Source of the DNA: JBGCFO01 sp045106955
GTDB taxonomy: Bacteria > Pseudomonadota > Alphaproteobacteria > Rickettsiales > Rickettsiaceae
Reading direction: 5' to 3'
Length of the DNA stretch: 64,000 nucleotides
NCBI GenBank assembly: GCA_045106955.1
Contig: JBGCFO010000018.1
Location: 34,906 to 98,905 of the forward strand
Below, piece after piece: positions 26,654 to 35,500 of the stretch. The notes below the pieces were generated by a model. That model was given only the letters and a program-made list of their open reading frames with translations. It had not been told where the DNA came from and made no database searches. The position numbers and the translations under genes were made by a program. How positions within the stretch are numbered: position 1 is the first letter of the stretch; every line of letters begins with the position of its first letter.

Positions 26654-29524
26654 TCATTTTACAAATAACGACTTCAAATAATTACCCGTTATACTTTCTT
26701 TGTGCTTTATAATATCTTGCACTTGACCCGCAAATAATATACGCCCTCCTTTGTTACCACCATCTGGCCCAATATCAATTATATAATCACTGGTTTTGAT
26801 TACATCTAGGTTATGCTCTATCACCACTACGGTATTTCCTAAGTCTACAAGTCGGTGCAACACTCCTAATAGCTTGTTAATATCATCAATATGCAAACCA
26901 GTAGTTGGCTCATCTAAAATATACAACGTTTTCCCGGTCGAGCGTTTTGATAATTCTTTTGCTAGCTTAATCCTTTGAGCCTCTCCTCCAGATAAGGTAG
27001 TTGCGGATTGTCCTATTTTCATATAACCAAGGCCAACTTCTTGCAATGTATGTACTTTTTCATATATTGATTGTATCGATTCAAAAAATAATAAAGAATC
27101 ATCTACTGTCATGTTTAGCACATCTGAGATAGATTTTCCCTTGTATCGTATTTCTAATGTTTCTTGATTATATCGATGGCCATTGCACGAATCACATATT
27201 ACATACATGTCAGGTAAAAAATGCATCTCAATTTTGATTAATCCATCCCCTTGGCATGATTCACATCTACCGCCTTTAACGTTAAATGAAAACCTGCCAA
27301 CTTTATAACCTCTAGCTTTCGAATCTGGTAGATCTGCAAACCAATCCCTAATTAATGTAAACATACCAACATATGTTGCCGGATTTGATCTAGGAGTACG
27401 ACCTATAGGCGATTGATCGATATTAATAACTTTATCAATATATTCTAATCCATCAATTGAATCATAAATGCCTGGAAAAGTTTTTGCTTGCGGCTCTGTA
27501 TGTCTTAATGCGACTTTATATAAAGTATCAATAATCAAGGTAGATTTACCACTTCCTGATACTCCTGTAATAGATGTAAAAGTACCGAGTGGGATTTTTA
27601 GATTTATATTCTTTAAATTATTAGATCTAGCTCCGTAGAGTTGTATAGATTTATGTTTTGATATAGGGCGAATTTTATCTGGTATTGGTATAGTTTTTTT
27701 ACCGCTCAAATATTGAGCTGTAATACTTTCTTTTGATCTAAGAATATGTTGAATACTGCCATAAGCAATAATTTTACCGCCATTAATGCCAGCGCCTGGA
27801 CCAACATCTATAATGTAATCAGCTGCTAACATTGTTTCATCATCATGCTCTACTACTAATACGGTATTGCCTAATTTCTTAAGATGAAGCAATGTATTGA
27901 TTAGTTTTGCATTATCTCTTTTATGCAAACCAATAGAAGGCTCATCTAATACATATAAGACACCGCTTAGACCCGAGCCAATCTGAGATGCAAGCCTAAT
28001 ACGTTGACTCTCTCCGCCAGATAAAGCGCCAGATTCTCTTGATAAGGTCAAATAATCCAAACCAACATTGATCAAGAAGGTTAATCTTTCGACAATTTCC
28101 TTGATAACTGGTCTAGCAATAATTTGTGATTTTTCTGATAATTGACTTTCTAAATTAGAAAACCATTCTTTCGCTTGCGTAATCGTCATATTTGAAACTT
28201 GACCTATATGCAAGCCCAATATTTTAATGCATAATGACTCATTTTTGAGTCTATAGCCATTGCATTTTGAACAATTATAGGCAGATTGATATTTAGCAAG
28301 ATCCTCTTTTATTGAGTTTGAATCTGTTTTTTTGTATTTTTCTTCTAAACTTTTTATAATACCAACAAATCGTTGATTTACAGAACGATATTGAGAACCA
28401 TCATAATGTTGAAAACACACTACTTCATCACCAGATCCATATAGCAGAATTTGCTTTATATTATCTGGTAAATCGGCAAATTTTGCATGTAAATCAAACT
28501 TATAGTGCTGAGCTAATGAAGACATCACATCAAGAAATAATTTTGATAAAGATTTGCCCCAAGGCGCAATAGCACCTTCTTTGATAGTTAGGTTTTCATC
28601 TTGTATGATTAATTTTGGATCAAATAAATTTTCTATCCCTAAACCTTCACAATAATTGCACGCGCCAAATGGATTATTAAAAGAAAAAATTCGTGGCTCT
28701 ATTTTTTCTATTTGAAAACCAGAAATCGGGCATGCATATCTTTCTGAAAGCAATATTCTATTATTTTCTGGCATTTTATAATCTGAGCCTTCTGGTAACT
28801 CCAAAATTTCTACATAAATTACACCATCGGAAAATTTTAATGCAGTTTCAACGCTATCTGCCAAGCGATTTCCAAGTTCATCACTTAATACTATTCTATC
28901 TACAATAACCTCAATATTATGTTTTTTATTTTTTTCTATCTGGGGTAAATTATCGATATCATACTGCTGACCATCTATAATAACTTTTTGAAAACCATGT
29001 TTTTTTAAATGTATTAAGTCATTTCTAAATTCACCCTTTTGACCTCTGGCAATAGAAATTAATATATATATTTTTGATTCATTGGGAATTTTACGTATCA
29101 TCTTTACCATATCTGAAGGAGATTGCCTTTCAATTGGATTACCAGTTGCTGGAGAATATGGTATTCCCACCCTTGCATATAAAAGCCTAATATAATCATA
29201 AATTTCTGTAATAGTACCAACTGTTGATCTAGGATTTTTAGATGTAGTTTTTTGATTTATTGCAATGGCTGGGGATAAACCAGTAATTGAATCTACTTTT
29301 GGCTTATTCCTTAAATGCAAAAATTGCCTTGCATATACAGACAGGCTTTCTATATATCTTCTTTGCCCTTCTGCATATATAGTATCAAAAGCTAGAGATG
29401 ATTTGCCAGAGCCGCTAAGACCAGTAATGACAACTAATTTATTGCGTGGTATATCTACATTTACATTTTGCAAATTATGTTCTTTCGCCCCACGTACTTT
29501 GATGTATTGCTGCTCTTGTGTCAT
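26654..29524 (-). CDS. uvrA: Excinuclease ABC subunit A
   Basis: UvrA recognises DNA damage and loads UvrB in nucleotide excision repair. The 956 residues contain two ABC modules with Walker A GLSGSGKSS (about 35-43) and GVSGSGKST, signature motifs ALSGGESQRIRLA and TLSGGEAQRIKLA, and Walker B boxes ending VLDEPSIGLH and ILDEPTTGLH. Cysteine motifs are CSKCNGYRL in the middle and CESCQGDG with CDSCNGHRY in the C-terminal zinc finger. It is divergent from ssb across a 102-bp gap. Confidence 0.97.
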   Translation of the reverse strand: MTQEQQYIKVRGAKEHNLQNVNVDIPRNKLVVITGLSGSGKSSLAFDTIYAEGQRRYIESLSVYARQFLHLRNKPKVDSITGLSPAIAINQKTTSKNPRSTVGTITEIYDYIRLLYARVGIPYSPATGNPIERQSPSDMVKMIRKIPNESKIYILISIARGQKGEFRNDLIHLKKHGFQKVIIDGQQYDIDNLPQIEKNKKHNIEVIVDRIVLSDELGNRLADSVETALKFSDGVIYVEILELPEGSDYKMPENNRILLSERYACPISGFQIEKIEPRIFSFNNPFGACNYCEGLGIENLFDPKLIIQDENLTIKEGAIAPWGKSLSKLFLDVMSSLAQHYKFDLHAKFADLPDNIKQILLYGSGDEVVCFQHYDGSQYRSVNQRFVGIIKSLEEKYKKTDSNSIKEDLAKYQSAYNCSKCNGYRLKNESLCIKILGLHIGQVSNMTITQAKEWFSNLESQLSEKSQIIARPVIKEIVERLTFLINVGLDYLTLSRESGALSGGESQRIRLASQIGSGLSGVLYVLDEPSIGLHKRDNAKLINTLLHLKKLGNTVLVVEHDDETMLAADYIIDVGPGAGINGGKIIAYGSIQHILRSKESITAQYLSGKKTIPIPDKIRPISKHKSIQLYGARSNNLKNINLKIPLGTFTSITGVSGSGKSTLIIDTLYKVALRHTEPQAKTFPGIYDSIDGLEYIDKVINIDQSPIGRTPRSNPATYVGMFTLIRDWFADLPDSKARGYKVGRFSFNVKGGRCESCQGDGLIKIEMHFLPDMYVICDSCNGHRYNQETLEIRYKGKSISDVLNMTVDDSLLFFESIQSIYEKVHTLQEVGLGYMKIGQSATTLSGGEAQRIKLAKELSKRSTGKTLYILDEPTTGLHIDDINKLLGVLHRLVDLGNTVVVIEHNLDVIKTSDYIIDIGPDGGNKGGRILFAGQVQDIIKHKESITGNYLKSLFVK

Positions 29525-29545
29525 TTAATGATAAAAATTAATTAA

Positions 29546-29574
29546 TTAATGAATAAAAATTGTAGCATTATAAT
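29546..29574 (+). promoter_or_regulatory. Candidate ssb promoter
   Basis: A TATAAT box at 29569-29574 lies 17 bp after a weak TTAATG (29546-29551) in the uvrA-ssb gap. The -10 is perfect and the -35 poor. I see no LexA-type box in this gap. Confidence 0.35.
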
Positions 29575-29626
29575 TCATTTTGTCATATGATTTCAATATC
29601 ATTTTATTAATAAGGGATTTTATTAA

Positions 29627-30082
29627 GTGTCAGGAAGTTTAAATAAAGTTATGCTAATTGGTAATTTGGGCCGTGATCCAGAGATAAGGTCTACCAATGA
29701 TGGTAAGCAGATTGCTGTATTAGCTCTAGCGACATCTGAAACATGGAGAGATAAAAATACTAAGGAAAGAAAAACCAAAACAGAGTGGCATAAAATCGTG
29801 GTGTTTTCTGAAGGTTTAGTAGCAAATGTAATTAAGCCTTACTTAAAAAAAGGCTCAAAAATTTTCATAGAAGGTATGTTGCGTACCAATAAATGGCAAG
29901 ATAATGAACAAAAAGATAGATATACTACAGCAATTCAACTTCAAGGGTTTAACGGGGTCTTGACTCTTCTCGACTCTTCTGGTGCGAATAGTTCTACGAT
30001 GAACTCTGATCCAATTTCAAACATTAATGAATCTGAGAAAAATTTTGATTATAGCGAGTTAGATGATGACATACCATTTTAA
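29627..30082 (+). CDS. ssb: Single-stranded DNA-binding protein
   Basis: SSB coats single-stranded DNA in replication, recombination and repair. The 151 residues contain the OB fold (about 1-110) with NKVMLIGNLGRDPEIR, WHKIVVFSEGLV and FIEGMLRTNKWQD. A low-complexity linker follows, and the acidic tip DDDIPF recruits partner proteins. The start is a GTG at 29627, supported by AAGGGA at 29612-29617 and by homology beginning at SGSLNKV. The gene overlaps the next by 20 bp. Confidence 0.96.
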   Translation: MSGSLNKVMLIGNLGRDPEIRSTNDGKQIAVLALATSETWRDKNTKERKTKTEWHKIVVFSEGLVANVIKPYLKKGSKIFIEGMLRTNKWQDNEQKDRYTTAIQLQGFNGVLTLLDSSGANSSTMNSDPISNINESEKNFDYSELDDDIPF

Positions 30083-30929
30083 AATATTATTGATATTCAT
30101 AACACTTATCTTAAGTGGCTGCACTACAAGTAATTACATTAGCAATGCAAATAATCTAGGAAAATTTGCAGAATCTAGAGGATTTAAGAAGCAAATAATT
30201 AAAGGCGGAAAGTTTTGGCTTACTGTTTATCAAAGAATCACCAGCCCTAGTGATAACTATGTATTTTATATAGAGGGCGATGGATATGCTTTTGATAAAT
30301 ATGGTAAAATTACAGATAATCCAACACCTAGAAATTTAATGTTAATACGATTAGCTGCGATTGACACTAGGCCAAATATTGTGTATATTGCACGACCTTG
30401 TCAATACACACAAGAAGAGCTTAACCCAACTTGCGTCAGCAAATTTTGGACCGACTACAGAATGTCACAAGACGTTGTAGATAGTATCAACGAGGTTATA
30501 ACTACGGTCAATCATGGTGGGCAATTCAGCTTGGTTGGATATTCAGGCGGAGGAGGTATTGCTGTTTTGGTTGCTTCTATAAATCCAAATGTTAAAGACA
30601 TTGTAACTATTGCTGGAAATCTTGATCATGTTAGATTTACAGAATATAATAGAACGAGAGGAGCAAAGTTTAATAACATAGTGCCTTTGTTTGGATCGTT
30701 AAATCCAATTGATTATGCTTCATCTGTGAGTCATATACCTCAAATCCATATCTCTGGAGATAAAGATGAAGTTACACCTCCTTTTATAGCGTCGGAGTTT
30801 GTAAAGGTTACAAATCAAAATAATGCATCTATATGTGCTTATCATTATGTAATTGATAATGCTGATCATGCTGATGGTTGGGCAAAATCCTGGAAGGACA
30901 TAGTTAATTTAAATTTAGAATGTCATTAA
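30063..30929 (+). CDS. Alpha/beta-hydrolase lipoprotein
   Basis: The 288-residue protein has a lipoprotein signal (about 6-18, lipobox LSGC) and an alpha/beta-hydrolase fold. The nucleophile elbow is GYSGGGG (Ser about 161), a likely acid is in HISGDKDEVTP, and the catalytic histidine is probably in NADHADGW. FYIEGDGYAF resembles the oxyanion strand. It is therefore probably a membrane-anchored serine esterase or peptidase; the substrate is unknown. The start lies inside the end of ssb, so expression is likely coupled; ATGs at 30063 and 30066 are equally possible. Confidence 0.78.
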   Translation: MMTYHFKILLIFITLILSGCTTSNYISNANNLGKFAESRGFKKQIIKGGKFWLTVYQRITSPSDNYVFYIEGDGYAFDKYGKITDNPTPRNLMLIRLAAIDTRPNIVYIARPCQYTQEELNPTCVSKFWTDYRMSQDVVDSINEVITTVNHGGQFSLVGYSGGGGIAVLVASINPNVKDIVTIAGNLDHVRFTEYNRTRGAKFNNIVPLFGSLNPIDYASSVSHIPQIHISGDKDEVTPPFIASEFVKVTNQNNASICAYHYVIDNADHADGWAKSWKDIVNLNLECH

Positions 30930-31065
30930 TTAAAAAATAGTCGTAGATTAGAGTGAACAACAAAATCTTTGCTATATTAGTAAATTGTTTTTTGCAAAAA
31001 ACTTATCGACTTAACGTGATTAGTCGTGTATACAATTATTATTGATATTGAGATTTAAAGCGTCA

Positions 31066-32319
31066 ATGTTGTTTTTATACAAATTTATTACATTTATACT
31101 TACTCCAGTATATTTGTTGATATTGTTACTTAGAATTGTTAGAAACAAGGAAACATTGATTTCCGCTCTAAATAAATGTGGCATCTCAAATAGTAAAAGA
31201 TCACAAACGAAGTTGATATGGATTCATGCAGCAAGTATTGGTGAATCAATGATATCGGTCAATCTTGTAGAGGCTATTACAAAACGCTCGCCTGAATTAC
31301 AGTTTTTAGTTACATCTTGCACCAAATCATCTGGGGAAATGCTAAGGCAAAGATTGCCAATAAACGCAACATACCAGGCCGCTCCTATGGATAATATTAT
31401 AGCAGTGAGTTTATTCTTAATACATTGGCGTCCCAATCTTGGCATATTCGTGGAATCAGAGATATGGCCGTGCCTGATTACTCAAACTACAAATTATTGC
31501 AAGTTAATTTTAGTAAATGGAAGAATATCAGATAAGTCCTTTAATCATTGGAAAAAAATACCAACTCTATCGGGTAAAGTTATGTCGCATTTTTCTGAAA
31601 TTTTAACCCAAAGCGAAGATAATTTTGATAAATTTTCAGCTCTCAATGCAAAAAATGTAAAAAATTTAGGAAATCTAAAATTTACTAATAAACAATTGCC
31701 ATTTAATAAAGAAACTTCTGTGCACCTTCGCAAAATTTTTGAAAATAAAAAAGTTATTTTAGCGGTAAGTACTTATAATGAAGATGAAGAGGTATTAATA
31801 AGTACAATTAAGAAATTGAAGAATAATAATGTATATTTTATATTAATTCCAAGGCACAAAGATCATCTTAGTCAACTCAAAAATCAATTAAGACAAATTA
31901 GATGTAAATTCAGTATACATTCTAGATGTGGAACTCCCGATCCAAAAAACAATTTGTACATTGTAGATGCATTTGGTTTAGTAGGATTATTTTGCAGTAT
32001 CGCTGATATTACTTTTGTTGGAGGATCATTTGGCCCTCAAGGTGGCCATAGCCCAATAGAGCCAGCGTATTTCAATAATATGATAATTTTTGGCCCTAGG
32101 ATGAGCAATTGGAATGAGATCGCAACGGAAATGGTACAAAAAAAATATGCAACACAAGTTCATGATGCAGATCAATTAACAAATGCAATTATAAACTCAA
32201 TTAATATCACAGATAAAGAATTGGCTGAATACAAGATTAATTTAGATAAGTTTATACAATCAAAGAAAAATATTATAGATGATTATATATCTATCATTGA
32301 ACGATACATTAATAATTAG
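31066..32319 (+). CDS. waaA: 3-deoxy-D-manno-octulosonic acid transferase (Kdo transferase)
   Basis: WaaA attaches Kdo to lipid IVA at the inner membrane. The 417 residues have an N-terminal membrane segment (FITFILTPVYLLILLLRIV), the GT30 IHAASIGESM motif with its acidic residue, FVESEIWPCLI, and the C-terminal Kdo/CMP-binding region with FVGGSFGPQGGHSPIEPAYF. I chose the ATG at 31066; an in-frame TTG at 31042 would add eight residues, but the family usually begins just before this membrane segment. With kdsD it shows that Kdo is made and used. Confidence 0.92.
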   Translation: MLFLYKFITFILTPVYLLILLLRIVRNKETLISALNKCGISNSKRSQTKLIWIHAASIGESMISVNLVEAITKRSPELQFLVTSCTKSSGEMLRQRLPINATYQAAPMDNIIAVSLFLIHWRPNLGIFVESEIWPCLITQTTNYCKLILVNGRISDKSFNHWKKIPTLSGKVMSHFSEILTQSEDNFDKFSALNAKNVKNLGNLKFTNKQLPFNKETSVHLRKIFENKKVILAVSTYNEDEEVLISTIKKLKNNNVYFILIPRHKDHLSQLKNQLRQIRCKFSIHSRCGTPDPKNNLYIVDAFGLVGLFCSIADITFVGGSFGPQGGHSPIEPAYFNNMIIFGPRMSNWNEIATEMVQKKYATQVHDADQLTNAIINSINITDKELAEYKINLDKFIQSKKNIIDDYISIIERYINN

Positions 32320-32581
32320 ACTTTAGCAAATTCTACATTTATCCTAGAAATGATCCTTCAAAACTTTCATTTGACTTGATCATCATTTGCTTCTAAAAAT
32401 ATCATTAGTTTCGCACTTTGCTAAACTGATTTAGAATCTCTCGATAAACACAGCAATAGAATCACTGAACATTTATCGTTATATCAACATGGTTTGGAGA
32501 TGATTAAATATGGAATATCAAATGGCGTTATGGCTAGCAGTTAGATAATCCAAGTAAAAAACTCGTGGTTAAGTTTGATCT
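32320..32581. other. Gap between waaA and the giant secreted-protein gene
   Basis: This 262-bp gap lies between convergent genes. It holds an open plus-strand frame of 39 codons (32425-32544) without a start codon until near its end. It reads like protein (LESLDKHSNRITEHLSLYQH) and may be the remnant of a lost gene. No convincing terminator for either neighbour is visible. Confidence 0.35.
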
Positions 32582-35500
32582 CTAATTCATAATGCTTTCA
32601 TCGTTAGACGATGGCAATTCTACGTTACCAGAAGGATCTGGATTGCTATTTGGCTGCATTATTGGCGTAAAGTTATAACTTCCAGTTGGATCATCATCTG
32701 TTTTTGATTGATTAGACGAACTGTTGCTATTTGTATTGCTCCAATTAGCTTTTGGAGTATTTATAGAGGAATTGACTTGAGGAGTATAGCCGTAATTGTA
32801 ATCATTGTAATTATACTCTGGATTAGACGTTGATGATGCTGGAGTAACAATGTATGGGTTAGTAAATGGATTACCAGTAACATTGCTAAATGGATTACCA
32901 GTAGCATTTTTAAATGTATTATTACCACTGCTGCTAGAACTGTTTTCATTGCCACTGCTGCTAGAACTGTTTTCATTAGAGCTAGATGAATTACTAGAAG
33001 ACCCATTTACTGGTTGACTTGAAGACAATTTCTCTGGATATTTTTCCAATGCACACTGTTCTAAAAATGCGTTAATTCGCCCTGACATATTAGGCTCCCA
33101 ATCACCTCCTATATCACAAGATCTAGCTAACTCCACTTTAGACTTGATCTGTCTGCCATTTAAAAAGCATTCAGCTTCAGTTGTTTCTCCTGGTTTCGCT
33201 TTCTGAAAAAATGCATATGTATTATTATTCTTAAGAATTTTATTCAAATCATCTCTACCAGCTAAACCTTGAGCCGAATATTTAACTTTATCACTAGAAC
33301 ATGAATCAAAATTATCTCGTACGCACGCTTCTAGAAAATCATTTACTGAATCTTGATTGACTGAGGACCAAGCCATGGTTAATGCGCTGCAAGTGCTTTC
33401 TGGTGCCGATGAGTCAAAATCTTTTTGCTGTGAATTTATATAACATTGAGCTTTAATATCTTTACCTGGCTTGCTAGACTTCCAATATGCATATGTGTTA
33501 TAAAAATCATCACTAGTAGATGAACCATTATACGATATTTTGCGATCTGAACATTGACTGACATGCTGATCTAGCACGCATTGTTGTAAAAAGTTATTGA
33601 CATCATTATTATCAACGCCCTTCCAACTCATAGTTTTTTCATCACAACTACTAGATAATGTAGCACTAGTTTTTGTAGTTTTACCATTGATTACACATTC
33701 AGCTGATACATTTTTACCTGGGGCGCTAGAATTAAATAGCGCATATGTATCAGAAGTAATATATTTATTTAAATTACTATAATTTGGTATTCCAGCCCCA
33801 GTATATAACATCTTTGCTGTAGCACATTTATCACCAAAGACTTCTGAAGCGCATTCTTCCAAGAAATCATTAACATCATCTTGGGATAATGGTTTAGTTC
33901 TGTCATGATTTAACCAAACTCCTCCATTAACATCAGTATTATTAGTATATTTACAAGATGCTAATAATTTAGCTTTTGTGTCATATTTCTTTCCTTCAAG
34001 AATGCATTGCACTGGTACTGTTTGTTTATAGTCCGTTGTTTCTTGTTTTACATAATAATACATATAATTAGCATCTCTTGGAATATATGCATAGCTATTG
34101 TTTGCATTTAATCTCGCTAATAAATATTCTTTGCCATCTCCATTGCCAGTATACTTGATTTGGGTTGCTCCGCAATATTGCGGAAATTCTAAAATAGCTA
34201 CTCCATTTGTTAATTTATTAGTATGAGATGTATTCCAAGTTCTATCAACTTCACATGCGACAGGCGATAAATGATGGAATTTTGATATCTTGTATTTCGC
34301 CATAATATCTGGAATACTATATAACTTGTCATTTATTCTAATCGTTGGATAGGTTCTTTCCCCAACGCCCATTTCTGGATATTCAGCTATAGTTGTAGTA
34401 TTGCTTAATATTACTGTAGATCCAGATGGAGGATGAGCCGTTGAATCGCTATATGTATCTTGCGTGGCTTTACAATAAGGAGTTGGTAAGCATTGAGTAA
34501 GTGGGTCAACCCATTGAATGCTTGGTTTTGCTTCTTTTTTTGTATAACTTAAATATGTACAAACTCCATTTGTTCCTCCACCTATTGGAGGGGAGCCAAT
34601 GCACTTACCGCTTGCAATTGCTCCAAGTTGCGTTTCTGGAAAGTGAATATTATTTACTATACTCGGATCACACACTTGAGGCAAAGGTGGAATAGGAATG
34701 CAGAGGCCTTTTTCTACAGGAGTTTTATTGCGCAGAGCGTATATATCGGTATCATAATATGGATAATCAGGTATATCACATTTACCTTTGCATTCAATAG
34801 CATCTGGATATTTTTGGCAAAATTTTGTACAACTCGATGGATACATTGGTGGTATCTTTGTAAAATCATAATGCTGTTTGCTTCCAGTTATTACCTGACC
34901 ATCACTTGGAGATGGTATATATCTATCTTCTAATGCAGTACTAATTCTGCACCAATCTCCTTCATAGCAATAACGTTTAGAGCTAGATAGTAAACTAGGG
35001 CATTTATAAATTTTTACTGAATTTGAACCATCTTTGTATTTAATTTCATCTGCAGGAATAATACATAATGAATCATTGTCAAATGCAGTTGCCATTATGC
35101 AGGTTACATCAACATCCTTTTTTAATTTGTATAAACATTCAGTTTTTGCTACAGTCGTTGGCAGAAGCATACACACTCCAATAGCAGCTGTTGTTACAGT
35201 TGGATCAGCGCCTGGTTTAAAACATGGACGTAAATTAGATTTCGTACATGGAGCTATTGTGTTGCCAGAGGTTCGATAATTTGCCAACTTAGTAAAAAAT
35301 TCACTGCAACTAATTTCTGTATTTAAAAGCTTGGTTAAAACGCAATTTCCAGGTTTGTCTTTAGAACAAGGTATATCCGTATTAAAATCAACGCACGCAT
35401 AGCTACCTCCTCTGATGTAAGATCCATTCTTATACTCCATTCCACCTGTATATGCAGCTAACATATCATAGGTTTTATATTTACCTGCGCTAACTTCAAT

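Noticed and set aside
32761..33006. 81-codon minus-strand frame with repeated MLLVIHLA-like units
   Set aside because: It is a shadow of the Ser/Asn-rich repeats of the giant protein read in another frame.
34628..34933. 101-codon plus-strand frame inside the giant gene
   Set aside because: It is antisense to the giant secreted protein and has no recognisable family or ribosome binding site.
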